Source of the DNA: JAHBNG01 sp039028975
GTDB taxonomy: Bacteria > Chloroflexota > Anaerolineae > Caldilineales > Caldilineaceae
DNA length: 54,915 bases
Reading direction: 5' to 3'
NCBI GenBank assembly: GCA_039028975.1
Contig: JBCCHB010000114.1
Span: 1-54,915 of the forward strand
Part shown: positions 25,205-34,603 of the stretch, piece after piece
How the letters are laid out: every line of letters begins with the position of its first letter
Position numbering within the stretch: the first letter of the stretch is position 1
Made by a program: the position numbers and the translations under genes
Notes under the pieces: model-generated
Seen by the model: only the letters and a program-made list of their open reading frames with translations
Database searches by the model: none
What the model was told of the DNA's origin: nothing

Positions 25205-26968
25205 ATGTCTGCGGCGTGCCAATACATACAGTTCAAACACCTGTGGGTCACGCGCTACTTTCTACGACAATGGCCGTTGCTGCTCGGATTGGCTTTCTTT
25301 CTGCTGTTGACAGTGGGGTTACAGTTGGGAACACCGCTGATCCTCCGTGAGTTTCTCGACGCAATCTCGCGACAAGCTGGTTGGGATACCATTTTTCGCT
25401 TTGCCACATTCTATATTGCTGCGGCCTTTGCGCTACGAGGGGTTCGGGTTGGCGAGAATTATCTGGCGGACCTAGTCGCCTGGAGAGCAACCAATGCCCT
25501 ACGTGTCAATTTGGTCCGTCACTGCCTCGCCCTTGACCTTTCCTTTCACCTAACCCATACTCCTGGCGAACTAATCGAACGCGTTGATGGTGATGTGGGG
25601 GTCCTCAACAATTTTTTCTCGCGATTCGTGCTTATCCTTGTGACAAATGCCTTGATCGTGATGGGAGTGATAGGCATTCTGGCCACGATCGACTGGCGGC
25701 TAGGATTACTGCTTGCGGGCTATGCAGTAATCTACGTGCTCACTATTTTCTGGCTCAATAGTGGCACGGTTGTCCATTTCGCTAGAGCACTAGAGACAGA
25801 AGCGAGACTGTCCAGCTTTTTGGAAGAGCATCTCAGCGGGACAGACGATATTCGTACCAGTGGTGCCGTCGGTTATGTTTTGCGTCGATTGACAGCATTA
25901 ATGCAACAACGCCTCTTGAAACAACAGCAGGCGGAAGTCGTTCAAGGGCTCATTAGCATTCTACGCATGTTGCTTTATGTGATCGGCCTACTCACTGGGC
26001 TAGCGTTTGCCGCTGTCCTTTATCGTCAACAGGCCATCACGATTGGAACTGCGTATCTGATTTTCAGTTACATGACTCTGGTCTGGGGGCCGTTGCGTGA
26101 TATGGTCTACCAGTTCAGTGATTTTCAGAAAGCACTCGCTGCTCTGCGTCGTCTTTCTGCACTCTTGTCAACTAGCTCAGCCATTATCGACGGGAGACGT
26201 GACGTACTGCCATCGGGGCCACTTGCTGTCAGATTTGAGCACGTATCGTTTTCATACGATCAATCTGCTGATAATGAACCCGTGCAGGCGTTGCACGACA
26301 TTTCCTTTGAATTAAAGCCAGGAAGTACGCTAGGCATTCTCGGCCAGACCGGTAGCGGCAAAACCACATTAACCCGCTTGCTCTTCCGATTTTACGATCC
26401 CCAACAGGGACATATCTTTCTGAACGAGGTTGATATTCGAGACGTCACCCTGAAGTCGCTCTGTTCACGGATCGGCGTGGTGACGCAAGAAGTACAACTC
26501 TTCCACGGTACGCTACGCGAAAATATCACTTTTCGAGACCCTGCCATTCCCGATTCCGTGATCCTTGATGCATTAGAGACGTTGGGTCTGGGTGAATGGT
26601 ATACGCAGTTGCCAGACGGACTAGCAACGCCAATCCAGGGCGATAGTCTCTCCGCAGGGCAGGCACAGCTAGTGGCCTTGGCACGCGCCTTTCTCCAACA
26701 GCCTGATCTGATCATTCTGGATGAAGCGTCATCTCGTCTCGATCCACACACAGAGACTATCGTCCAGCGTGCTTTGGCCAAGTTGCTGCAAGGACGCACG
26801 GCAATCATCATTGCGCATCGTCTGCAAACAGTCAGCACGGTCGATAATATCCTAGTCTTGGAGAATGGACAGGTGAGCGAATATGGCACACGCACACAGC
26901 TAGCCAGGGAAAGCAGATCACGTTATCGGCATCTGTTGGATCAGGTGAAGGAGAAAATCGCTGAATGA
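25205..26968 (+). CDS. Heterodimeric ABC exporter, subunit 1 (catalytic Glu, non-canonical signature)
   Basis: A 587-residue half-transporter when started at the second ATG (25205), which has AAGGGG 6 nt upstream; the ATG at 25199 has no spacing for it. About six membrane segments in the first ~300 residues precede an ATPase with Walker A (GILGQTGSGKTT), signature LSAGQAQ (Gly to Ala), Walker B with Glu (LIILDEASSRLDP) and H-loop (IIIAHRL). It ends in an ATGA overlap with the next gene, so the two are translationally coupled and form a heterodimer in the cytoplasmic membrane. It closely resembles the orphan exporter at 1049-2896. Confidence 0.92.
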   Translation: MSAACQYIQFKHLWVTRYFLRQWPLLLGLAFFLLLTVGLQLGTPLILREFLDAISRQAGWDTIFRFATFYIAAAFALRGVRVGENYLADLVAWRATNALRVNLVRHCLALDLSFHLTHTPGELIERVDGDVGVLNNFFSRFVLILVTNALIVMGVIGILATIDWRLGLLLAGYAVIYVLTIFWLNSGTVVHFARALETEARLSSFLEEHLSGTDDIRTSGAVGYVLRRLTALMQQRLLKQQQAEVVQGLISILRMLLYVIGLLTGLAFAAVLYRQQAITIGTAYLIFSYMTLVWGPLRDMVYQFSDFQKALAALRRLSALLSTSSAIIDGRRDVLPSGPLAVRFEHVSFSYDQSADNEPVQALHDISFELKPGSTLGILGQTGSGKTTLTRLLFRFYDPQQGHIFLNEVDIRDVTLKSLCSRIGVVTQEVQLFHGTLRENITFRDPAIPDSVILDALETLGLGEWYTQLPDGLATPIQGDSLSAGQAQLVALARAFLQQPDLIILDEASSRLDPHTETIVQRALAKLLQGRTAIIIAHRLQTVSTVDNILVLENGQVSEYGTRTQLARESRSRYRHLLDQVKEKIAE

Positions 26969-28794
26969 AAACAGAGAAGATCGTACCAGTCTGGCAATAT
27001 GTCTGGCGCATCTATGCCTTTTTGCCCTGGCGCTACCTCTTCTTTCTCCTGATCATCTTGGGGAGTTGGTTGTTCTCTATTCCACTTGGCCTTTTGCCCA
27101 GCCAATTCTTCGATACATTGACAGGCGTGCAGCCATCACCCTGGGGCGTATGGGGGCTGATTGCGCTTTTAGGCGGCTTTGAAGTTGTGCGAGCACTGTG
27201 CAACTTTGGCTGGGGCGTGATGGGGGTGAATACGGAATATCGCGTACGCGCTCTGTTGCAGCGTAATCTCATGCAGCAAATTCTAGAGGTGCCTGCCATC
27301 CGCGTGCTACCATTCTCAACCGGTGAAACGGTCAATCGTTTGCGAGATGATGTCAACGCGCTCACTGGGCTACTGACATCGTGGCAAGCCTTTTTGAGCA
27401 TGTGCTGTTTTGCGCTGGTGGGTCTAATCCTGATGGCGCGCATTTCGCCGTCGATCACGCTGCTCGTCTTTCTGCCACTCGTGCTGATCCTCATCGTTAT
27501 GAATCGACTGCGACCCAAAATTGAAGCATATCGTGCGCGCAGTCGCCAGACCACCGGTGATACAACTGGTGCGTTGAGTGAACTCTTCCACGCTGTCCAG
27601 GCGATCAAGGTGGCACGCGCCGAAGAGCGCATGGTTGAACATTTTGCAGAAATCAGCGAACAACGACAACGGGCATCTCTACAGGATTTGCTCTTCAAAA
27701 ATGGGTTGGATGCCCTTTTCGGCTATACCACCGAACTCGGGGTGGGGCTAATCTTGATCTTCGCCTCAACGGCAATGCGTGCCGGTACGTTCACCATCGG
27801 CAGCTTTGCCCTCTTCGTTTTCTACCTCGATTACCTACCGTGGATTATGGGCTCAATTGCGAACTTGTTACCAGAGTACCGGCGTGTTGGGGTCTCCGCC
27901 GAGCGTCTGCAACTGCTTCTACGCGATGCGCCGCCTCAGCAACTGGTGCAACATCATCGCCATCTTCTCGAAGCCGAGCAGATGCCCGTAACGGAACAGG
28001 TGCCACCTGTCACAGAACCGTTACAAGTGCTTGACGTACGCAATCTATCATTTACATATCCGACAGCGCTCAACAGCAACAGCCCTGACACAGATGCAAG
28101 TGGTCAATCGGGGATCAAAGACATTTCGTTTCGGCTGGAACGAGGCAAATGCTTGGTGATTACCGGACAAATTGGGATGGGGAAAACGACATTGTTGCGT
28201 ACAGTGTTGGGCTTACTACCCAAGCAAGAAGGCGAAATTTGCTGGAATGGCAAACCGATCCACGATCCCGCCACCTTTTTCGTGCCACCCCGCAGCGCTT
28301 ACACAGCGCAGATACCCAGACTCTTTCGCACAACCTTGCGTGACAACATTCTATTGGGACTTGACGAAGCGCATGTTGACCTTGAAGATGCACTGCGAAA
28401 TGCTGTCCTGGCCGATGAATTCGCCACGCTCGATATTGTCCTTGGCCCACGTGGCACGCGCCTTTCTGGCGGTCAAATCCAACGTACGGCAGCGGCACGC
28501 ATGTTTGTACGCAAAGCAGAGTTGCTCGTCTTCGATGATTTGTCTAGTGCGCTAGATGTTGAAACAGAAACAACCCTTTGGCAGCGACTCTTTGTCGCCG
28601 AACATCCTACGTTGCTCATCGTCTCTCACCGTCGTGAAGTTTTACGGTATGCCGATCACATTCTTGTTCTACACAATGGCGGGATTGAGGCTGAGGGGAC
28701 GCTGGCCGAGCTTTTGCCTAAAAACGAAACAGTACAATCAATTTGGTATCAAACCCAACCAACAACGGCTGGTCAAATGGGAATCCAAAATTAG
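26965..28794 (+). CDS. Heterodimeric ABC exporter, subunit 2 (degenerate Walker B, canonical signature)
   Basis: A 609-residue half-transporter with hydrophobic segments in the first ~300 residues and an ATPase with Walker A (VITGQIGMGKTT), canonical signature LSGGQIQRTAAARMF, Walker B LLVFDDLSSALD in which the catalytic Glu is Asp, and H-loop VSHRR. With subunit 1 this gives one canonical ATP site (Glu from subunit 1, LSGGQ from subunit 2) and one degenerate site (Asp from subunit 2, LSAGQ from subunit 1), the pattern known from asymmetric exporters such as TM287/288. The substrate is unknown; drug, lipid and peptide export are all possible. Confidence 0.92.
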   Translation: MKTEKIVPVWQYVWRIYAFLPWRYLFFLLIILGSWLFSIPLGLLPSQFFDTLTGVQPSPWGVWGLIALLGGFEVVRALCNFGWGVMGVNTEYRVRALLQRNLMQQILEVPAIRVLPFSTGETVNRLRDDVNALTGLLTSWQAFLSMCCFALVGLILMARISPSITLLVFLPLVLILIVMNRLRPKIEAYRARSRQTTGDTTGALSELFHAVQAIKVARAEERMVEHFAEISEQRQRASLQDLLFKNGLDALFGYTTELGVGLILIFASTAMRAGTFTIGSFALFVFYLDYLPWIMGSIANLLPEYRRVGVSAERLQLLLRDAPPQQLVQHHRHLLEAEQMPVTEQVPPVTEPLQVLDVRNLSFTYPTALNSNSPDTDASGQSGIKDISFRLERGKCLVITGQIGMGKTTLLRTVLGLLPKQEGEICWNGKPIHDPATFFVPPRSAYTAQIPRLFRTTLRDNILLGLDEAHVDLEDALRNAVLADEFATLDIVLGPRGTRLSGGQIQRTAAARMFVRKAELLVFDDLSSALDVETETTLWQRLFVAEHPTLLIVSHRREVLRYADHILVLHNGGIEAEGTLAELLPKNETVQSIWYQTQPTTAGQMGIQN

Positions 28795-28927
28795 TTGCCA
28801 GTTTAATATAGCTTCTTTGGGATGTGGTCTGTACCATATTCCCGGGACAGGTGAATACAGCGTTAGCCTAATTAAACCTGCCTTCTGCGTATGTCGTATC
28901 TGCACTAGAACAAGTTTATCTGGCTAT

Positions 28928-29956
28928 CTATATGTGAGCCGATGGTGGTGCTCCAGTGCTAGCTCGGACGTCGAGGATGCACCGAAGATGCTCATGAGAT
29001 GGTGGCGTAGCTGGGTTCTGAATGCGATTGAGCAGCAGATCAACGGCTTTTTGGCCAACTTCGACAGTGGGGATCATCATACTCGTAATGACTGGCGTCT
29101 GGCGCTGGACCAGCGCAACTGTGTCAAAGGAAACCAGGGAAAGCTGCTCAGGTATCTGTATTTGCCTTTCGCGGCAATAATCTATCACGGCCATCATAAT
29201 CAAATCATTAGAGCCAAAGATCGCTGTTGGCGGATCAGGGTGCTCCATCAGACGTGCCATATCTAATTTGACATCAGGCTGAGTAAAGTCGGTCTCGATT
29301 ACTAGCTCGGGTCGAATGGCAAGTCCATTGGAGAGCAAACTCTCTTGATAACCTAGATAACGAACCGTTGAGTCACCTAATGAGTGATTGGGCCCGATGT
29401 AGGCAATGTTTCGATGCCCCAAGTCCACCAAATGGTCAACTAGCTCGCGGGCTGCGCTCTGTGCACGAAACGAAACAATATCTAATTGAGGATCGTCTAG
29501 CCCGTTGGAGATGATCGTAACGGGAATTTTATCCTGCATCATCTTCCTCAGCGCCTCTACAACCTCTTTGTCTAGGGTAGCAAAGGTTGGCAAAAGAATA
29601 AAGCCATCGGCTCCCCGCTGATGAAGTTGCTCTAACAGTTGAAGTGTTGTTGTTGAATCGCCATCTGTAACGGAGAGGACGGTAATAAACCCCTCAATAC
29701 GTAGTGCTTCGACGACTGTTTGAGAGGTGGTCGATGCAGATGGATAGCGGATGTCGTTCACCAGCAGCGCCACCATCTGACTTTTGCCACCTGCAAGCCG
29801 ACGGGCATTAACATTTGGCTTATAATCTAATTCACGGGCAGCCTGGAGAATGCGCTCCCGAGTATCTGGTTTAACCTTTTCAGGTCGGTTAAAAGCAAAG
29901 GAGACGGTTGCTGTTGAAACATTGGCCCGCTTTGCCACATCATAAATCGTTGCCAT
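28928..29956 (-). CDS. LacI-family transcriptional regulator
   Basis: A 342-residue regulator with an N-terminal LacI helix-turn-helix and hinge (ATIYDVAKRANVSTATVSFAFNRP, cited only as a landmark; KPNVNARRLAGG at the hinge helix) and a periplasmic-binding-protein-like sensor domain (VALLVNDIRYP, GADGFILLPTF, HRNIAYIGPNH, PTAIFGSNDLIMMAVIDYC). The ATG at 29956 is preferred to the TTG four codons upstream because homology begins at MATIYDVAK. LacI regulators usually respond to sugars or sugar acids. It is convergent with the ABC exporter and may control the catabolic genes nearby, but no operator was identified with confidence. Confidence 0.9.
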   Translation of the reverse strand: MATIYDVAKRANVSTATVSFAFNRPEKVKPDTRERILQAARELDYKPNVNARRLAGGKSQMVALLVNDIRYPSASTTSQTVVEALRIEGFITVLSVTDGDSTTTLQLLEQLHQRGADGFILLPTFATLDKEVVEALRKMMQDKIPVTIISNGLDDPQLDIVSFRAQSAARELVDHLVDLGHRNIAYIGPNHSLGDSTVRYLGYQESLLSNGLAIRPELVIETDFTQPDVKLDMARLMEHPDPPTAIFGSNDLIMMAVIDYCRERQIQIPEQLSLVSFDTVALVQRQTPVITSMMIPTVEVGQKAVDLLLNRIQNPATPPSHEHLRCILDVRASTGAPPSAHI

Positions 29957-30006
29957 AGGAATACTCAATAGTACAATTGTGTTTAAAACGGAGGTCTTTT
30001 GCCCTT

Positions 30007-30045
30007 TATACTGCGGCCAACTTGAAAACCGTAGTTTCCCTTGTT
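30007..30045. repeat. Partial family A repeat (left half only)
   Basis: TATACTGCGGCCAACTTGAA matches the left end of the 85-bp family A, then the match decays after ~35 bp and no right end follows. It is a degraded or truncated copy, lying in the spacer between the lacI-type gene and the PhyH gene. Confidence 0.6.
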
Positions 30046-30107
30046 ACACACTTTTGGCTGATGAGCGAACAAATTGTTGCTCATGAATATTGACAGATTT
30101 CGCGTCT

Positions 30108-30956
30108 CTATTCAGCAAGACGCTCATCCGGAAATCGGTTGGGCTTCATGGGTTCTACACCCCCTGCATAGTCAGGGATAACTGGCTCGATCTCGGCCAA
30201 GGCGGCCTTTGGCCAGCCGCTATGTCTACGATGAAAGTCTGCATGAATCCAGCTTTGGGTTGCAGGGGCCAATCCCTCAAAGAGGGGATGAAACCAGATC
30301 GTGATGACCGTACGGCGCTGCTCTGATTGGTTGGCGTGAGTGGCATGGAACATGCGGGCATCGCCAATGACTAGATCTCCGGCAGAGACGGGGACATCTA
30401 CCTCATTAGGGTAATCACGAAAACGCGGATCGTCAGGGTCCTCTACGCTGTTGATGTCAGCGGTATGGGCCTCACCCAGATCATGCAAGATATGACGGGT
30501 ACGATGGGTACCGGCAAGAAGTCGCAGACAGCCATTTTGGATTGTGGTGTCTTCCAAATAGTACATCAAAAAGATCATTGGTGAAATTTGGCTATAGGCC
30601 CGTGGATCCTGCCACATGAGGCAATCCTGGTGCCAATATAGCCGCGGCCCACCTGGTGGCTTACTAATGATCACCGCCTTCCAAAATTTGGTGTTAGAAA
30701 GACCCATTTCGTTAAGTGCCATTAATGCATTGGGATTGCCAACAATGCCCGCTAATTCAGGGAAATTGTTGGAATCAATCAGCGTGCCAGGCGCACGCCA
30801 ACTAGCGAACTTTTCTGGCGGTTGAGCTGCAATGGCCTGTTCAACGCAAGCGCGAGTGCGATTTAAAAGTACATTATTGGCCATAGATGGAAGGATGCAA
30901 TAGCCTTCACTTTGGAGCTGTTTGAGTTTGGTAGACGGTTCTATAATCATAGCCAT
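30108..30956 (-). CDS. Phytanoyl-CoA dioxygenase (PhyH) family oxygenase
   Basis: A 282-residue Fe(II)/2-oxoglutarate oxygenase when started at the ATG at 30956, which has AAGGA 5 nt upstream. Iron ligands are His and Asp of LYWHQDCLMW and the distal His of DARMFHATHANQS, with Arg (QRRTVITIWF) available for 2-oxoglutarate. KAVIISKPPGGPRLYWHQD is a typical PhyH stretch. It probably hydroxylates a small soluble substrate; members are too diverse to name it. Its start overlaps the end of the membrane protein gene by 50 bp, and MFS and membrane genes lie just upstream on the same strand. Confidence 0.9.
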   Translation of the reverse strand: MAMIIEPSTKLKQLQSEGYCILPSMANNVLLNRTRACVEQAIAAQPPEKFASWRAPGTLIDSNNFPELAGIVGNPNALMALNEMGLSNTKFWKAVIISKPPGGPRLYWHQDCLMWQDPRAYSQISPMIFLMYYLEDTTIQNGCLRLLAGTHRTRHILHDLGEAHTADINSVEDPDDPRFRDYPNEVDVPVSAGDLVIGDARMFHATHANQSEQRRTVITIWFHPLFEGLAPATQSWIHADFHRRHSGWPKAALAEIEPVIPDYAGGVEPMKPNRFPDERLAE

Positions 30957-31374
30957 GCTGTTCCTTGTTAACATAATGTTGAAACTTTTTAGCTAAGTTC
31001 GTATTAAAATCTCTTCCGTTGGCGGCTGAGTAAGTACCAAAGACCATGCTGATAACTGCTCCCACAGCCGCCGCCAACATAAAGTGATTGAGGGAAAAGA
31101 TATAGACACTTGGCGTGAGATCATATGTCAAATAGTGGCGCCAAGTCAGTTGGAAAGAATAGATAAAAGCACCAAGACAGCCATAAAATAGGGCTCGTCC
31201 GAAAAGAATATCCTTGTGTGTACCCATGTCTAAACCAAAGATATTAATCGTCTCCTTATGAAATCCTGCCCGCCAAACTTGAGCGAGAATATACGGATGG
31301 GCCATGCTGTAAAGTGCCACGGTAAGTAATGATAGTGGATCCAAGCAAAGGCCCAAAATAGCCTTTCCATTCAT
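30907..31374 (-). CDS. Hypothetical membrane protein, 155 aa
   Basis: I do not recognise a family. Two or three hydrophobic stretches are visible: LCLDPLSLLTVALYSMAHPY, a segment containing LFYGCLGAFIYSF, and NHFMLAAAVGAVISMVFG. A hydrophilic C-terminus follows (NLAKKFQHYVNKEQHGYDYR). The ATG at 31374 is taken in place of an upstream TTG; no strong ribosome site is present. It overlaps the PhyH start by 50 bp and lies 69 bp after the MFS gene, so the three may be one operon. The open frame and residue composition are protein-like, but with no recognised homologue the call is moderate. Confidence 0.5.
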   Translation of the reverse strand: MNGKAILGLCLDPLSLLTVALYSMAHPYILAQVWRAGFHKETINIFGLDMGTHKDILFGRALFYGCLGAFIYSFQLTWRHYLTYDLTPSVYIFSLNHFMLAAAVGAVISMVFGTYSAANGRDFNTNLAKKFQHYVNKEQHGYDYRTVYQTQTAPK

Positions 31375-31443
31375 ATTGATCAATATATGTTTCAGATCGA
31401 GGACTGGGTTGTTTAGGCTCGAAACCCAAAAGGGCTAAATTAA

Positions 31444-32964
31444 TTAATCTCCGGCCTCCATCGCTACGACCTCAGAACTCCCTCTCCATGTCCAGGATAC
31501 GCCAATCAGACAGATCAACATGACAAGTGCAGCGATTAGGAAATCATCTTGCATGGCCTGAACAATATGAGGTGTCGCAGCCCTATCTACCGTAATGCCA
31601 GCCCCTGCGTACTGTTGTAAGCGAAAGACAAAAAAGGAGCCAAGAACAGCTACACCCGTCGCCTGCCCCAAGGTTCGCGTCTCGCTCATCAAGCTAGAGA
31701 CTACACCCAATTGTGACTTGGGCGCGTACCCCATTATTGCGCTGGTATTGGGCGTATTAAAGGCACCCATTCCAATGCCAAGAGGAAGAAGGCTCAGAAT
31801 AAATTGCCAGGCGCTACTCTCCATATCTAGCTGAGCAGCCAGGACCAAACTAAAGCAAGCTAAACCCAATCCCAGACCAATCATGGGACGCGTACCAATA
31901 CGATCAGATACGATGCCCGCAATGGGCGTTGCAGCCACATAGGCTAGCGGCAGAACAGCCATAAGGATCCCCATCATGCGCTGCGACACACCCATCACAA
32001 ACTCTAGATAAAAAGGAATAACGACCATGGCCCCTGAGACGGCGGCAAAGATGATCAGGGCTGAAAGTAAGTTGACGGTAAATCCTGTATCCTGAAAGAG
32101 GGCGAGATCAACCATGGGATAGCTCACCCGACGCTCTAACGTGATAAAAGCAGCCATGCATAAGACGGTGGCCAATACCAATCCTGTAATCCAAGGAGAG
32201 CTATAACCGATATCCTGTCCTACTGTCAATGCCAACGAGAAGCAGAGGAGGGCACCGCCAATGGTCAAAGCGCCAGCAACATCAAATCGCTCACCCTGGT
32301 TGGTCGGCAAGAGATTTGGCACCACTCGCCAAACCACCAGGAGCGAAAAGAGACCTATGGGAATATTGAAGAGAAAGAGCCACCGCCAGCTAAGTGCTTC
32401 TAGCAAGAATCCACCAATCAATGGCCCTGCTACGGCGCCTGATGCAATACAGCCGGAAGCGATGCCTAGGGCCATCCCCCGCTGTTTGGAAGGCCATGTC
32501 TCTGTAATAATGGCAATACCGATCCCCATCATCATGGCCGAGCCAGCCGCCTGTACGATGCGAAACCCAACAAGCCAGTAGATGTTGGATGCCCCAGCAC
32601 AGAACCCAGCCCCAATGATAAATAAAAGCTGCCCCTGCATAAAGACCCGCTTGCGCCCTATCAAATCTCCCCAGCGTCCGATGCTTGGTAAGAGAACGGC
32701 CATGCTGATTAGGTAGGAGAGAACCACCCATTGAATCGCGGCAAAAGTGGTATCTAGCTCCCTTAACAGCGTGGGCAAAGCCAGATTCATGGTTGTTGAG
32801 TTGGTTGCACTCATAAAGATGGCCGTGCTGATGGCAATTAGGATCCACCACTTGTTTGTTGATGGTGTAGAGCCTGGTGCAGAGAAACGAGGCTGAGAAC
32901 GAGCTGGTTGAGAAGCTGGGAAATCAGAAGGAGACTTGTTTGGGTGCTTGGGACTACTTGTCAT
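31444..32964 (-). CDS. MFS multidrug exporter, DHA2 (14-TM, EmrB/QacA-like) family
   Basis: A 506-residue drug:H+ antiporter-type transporter. About 14 hydrophobic segments are visible, with motif A between helices 2 and 3 (GRWGDLIGRKRVFM) and the antiporter-type motif C region (ASGAVAGPLIGGFLLEALSWRWLFLFNIPIG, landmark AGPLIGGFLLE). A ~40-residue Ser/Pro-rich cytoplasmic N-terminus precedes the first helix. A GGAG lies 6 nt before the ATG. It would export a toxic or secreted small molecule; being beside oxygenase genes it may move a substrate or product of theirs, which is inference. Confidence 0.92.
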   Translation of the reverse strand: MTSSPKHPNKSPSDFPASQPARSQPRFSAPGSTPSTNKWWILIAISTAIFMSATNSTTMNLALPTLLRELDTTFAAIQWVVLSYLISMAVLLPSIGRWGDLIGRKRVFMQGQLLFIIGAGFCAGASNIYWLVGFRIVQAAGSAMMMGIGIAIITETWPSKQRGMALGIASGCIASGAVAGPLIGGFLLEALSWRWLFLFNIPIGLFSLLVVWRVVPNLLPTNQGERFDVAGALTIGGALLCFSLALTVGQDIGYSSPWITGLVLATVLCMAAFITLERRVSYPMVDLALFQDTGFTVNLLSALIIFAAVSGAMVVIPFYLEFVMGVSQRMMGILMAVLPLAYVAATPIAGIVSDRIGTRPMIGLGLGLACFSLVLAAQLDMESSAWQFILSLLPLGIGMGAFNTPNTSAIMGYAPKSQLGVVSSLMSETRTLGQATGVAVLGSFFVFRLQQYAGAGITVDRAATPHIVQAMQDDFLIAALVMLICLIGVSWTWRGSSEVVAMEAGD

Positions 32965-33088
32965 GGTTATCTCCGCTACTTATAGCTCGCCATTAAAATT
33001 TTGTCTCCGCTTTGATCCAATTCACCCTGAACAATCCCGAAAAGAGAGGATATCCCCGTATTCACGGGAACAGGCTTTATGCAGCCAT

Positions 33089-33175
33089 CTATAGTTTTTA
33101 AGAAAAAGATTTTCCGCCCTTACCCTTCGACACGCTCAGGGGGCGGTTGGAAAATCTTTTTCTTGATGTCTATAT
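33089..33175. repeat. 87-bp hairpin repeat, family B (copy B2)
   Basis: Ends CTATAGT and TCTATAT flank the stem AGAAAAAGATTTTCC / GGAAAATCTTTTTCT with loop CCCTTCGACACGCTCAGGG. Compared with B1 the stem bases differ on both sides in step (GAGTTTCC/GGAAACTC versus GATTTTCC/GGAAAATC), keeping pairing. It lies between the PhyH gene at 33207 and the MFS gene and can act as a terminator. Confidence 0.8.
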
Positions 33176-33206
33176 ATTGAAAAGATTTGTATAAAATATA
33201 TAAATC

Positions 33207-34061
33207 CTAGTAACTCCCAGCTGGTATGGCTTCCCACTGCTGTAGCCACTCTTCATACCCAATCGGTGAGTCGGGATCGGCTTGACTCCGAGCCACAAAG
33301 CCCTGTTTGCGGCCCGTTTCTGTCGCATGGGCCGTTGGTTCATACCGTACATCTATAGACCAACGCACAGCATCGGATCGGTTGGCCAATGCTCGATGAG
33401 GCGTCACTTGGGTGAAGCAGAGCGCGTCCCCCGGTTCCATCTCGATAGAAATACCTTCTAGCCGTGCACGATCTTCCCGTGACATGCCAAGGAAGCCTGT
33501 CTCTTCATCGGTGTGTCCCTCATATAACGGCCCCCTATGTAGCCTTGGTGCAACCTGTAGACAACTATTCTCTTCAGTCACCGGCTGTAGTGGCATCCAA
33601 ATTGAAACGACATGAACGGTCTCAGCATCTCGATAATATTGGGCGTCCTGGTGCCAGGGCGTACGCGTCCAGGCTTGGTCTGGCAACTTAGGACGGGCAT
33701 TAAAGACGCCGTGAACAGAAATTTCTGGCGTCTGCAAGAGATCTTGGGCCAAGTCCAAGAGTGCAGGGTGAGCGAGAATCTGAAACATCTCTAGGCTGAC
33801 CAAATCACGCCGCGGGCTGCGAATGTATTTGGGTTTGCCTGCAGCCTGCCAAACCTGGACAAGCTGATGCTGCATATCTAGATCGCTCATTGGATCGTCT
33901 ATAAGACCAGCCTCAAGCCATACCTGGATCGTTTCGTCAACCCACCGTTTGAGAACGATTTGCATTAATTCGAGGAGGGTAGGGGGAACGACTTGCTGGG
34001 CATGGAGGTACCCTTCATCCTGATAAAAGGTTGTTTGGTCGGTCGATAAAAGCTGCGGCAT
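33207..34061 (-). CDS. Phytanoyl-CoA dioxygenase (PhyH) family oxygenase
   Basis: A 284-residue Fe(II)/2-oxoglutarate oxygenase. The iron triad is visible as His and Asp of TPWHQDAQYYRDA and the distal His of FTQVTPHRALANRSD, followed by Arg in AVRWSIDVRYEP for the cosubstrate. GDALCFTQ is the usual strand before the distal His. The N-terminus (FYQDEGYLHAQQVVP) is the typical PhyH opening helix. A GGAG lies ~10 nt before the ATG. It is divergent from the Ldh2 gene across a 540-bp repeat-bearing spacer. The substrate is unknown. Confidence 0.9.
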   Translation of the reverse strand: MPQLLSTDQTTFYQDEGYLHAQQVVPPTLLELMQIVLKRWVDETIQVWLEAGLIDDPMSDLDMQHQLVQVWQAAGKPKYIRSPRRDLVSLEMFQILAHPALLDLAQDLLQTPEISVHGVFNARPKLPDQAWTRTPWHQDAQYYRDAETVHVVSIWMPLQPVTEENSCLQVAPRLHRGPLYEGHTDEETGFLGMSREDRARLEGISIEMEPGDALCFTQVTPHRALANRSDAVRWSIDVRYEPTAHATETGRKQGFVARSQADPDSPIGYEEWLQQWEAIPAGSY

Positions 34062-34152
34062 ACCGTCGATTCTCCATCCATCTGGTTTTCCGAAAATTCT
34101 GTCCCTTCTACCGATAAGCCTACCCGATAAGGTTCTTAAACGGAAATTTGTA

Positions 34153-34254
34153 AGGTTCAGTAGATCCTAATGACAACAATGCTAGTAAGAGATTCTCCTT
34201 TTCGGCATCGTACGGACCGCTTAGCGGGCGGGATAACATGGGACTACTGAACCT
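34153..34254. repeat. ~100-bp palindromic element
   Basis: AGGTTCAGTAG (34153-34163) and CTACTGAACCT (34244-34254) are perfect 11-bp inverted repeats, with a small inner hairpin (CCGCTTAGCGG). It lies in the spacer between the divergent PhyH and Ldh2 genes and may be another MITE-like element; no second copy was noticed. Confidence 0.55.
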
Positions 34255-34324
34255 CGATGATGAACCACTGGGAGCTGATTTCATCTCATTGACAGCCAGA
34301 GAATGAGACTATACAATGACCATC

Positions 34325-34553
34325 TAGATGGCCAGAAAAGTTTGCTCCCGCAAAGACGTGAGGTCCTATAACAATGGTTGTGTAAAAGGCGAAATAGAGG
34401 ACGTGTCCGCTCAGAATGCCTGGAATTTTACACAGAATTCTTTATACCATCAGACAGGGCCTGTCCTCATGAAAATAGGAACGCCCTCCCTTTTCGGGAT
34501 TTCCCAGAGCAGATTGGACAAGAGCAGGACAAGACTTTTCTGGTAAAGTATAT
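34325..34553. repeat. Family C repeat in inverted orientation with extra DNA (copy C3)
   Basis: The left end ATGGCCAGAAAAGTTT is the complement of the right end of copy C2, and the right end ACAAGACTTTTCTGGTAAAG with AGTATA is the complement of the left end of C2. About 130 bp more DNA lies inside than in C1 and C2, so this may be a less deleted form or a composite. It ends 50 bp before the Ldh2 start and may carry or disturb its promoter. Confidence 0.6.
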
Positions 34554-34603
34554 CCACAAAAGATGATTAATCCTACTGGGGAGACATACCAAAGGAGAAT
34601 ACG

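Noticed and set aside
28556..29266. Plus-strand open frame of 236 codons overlapping the exporter end and the lacI gene
   Set aside because: It covers the 3' end of the well-supported exporter and the antisense of the LacI regulator, has no family signature and an odd, Cys/Trp-rich composition.
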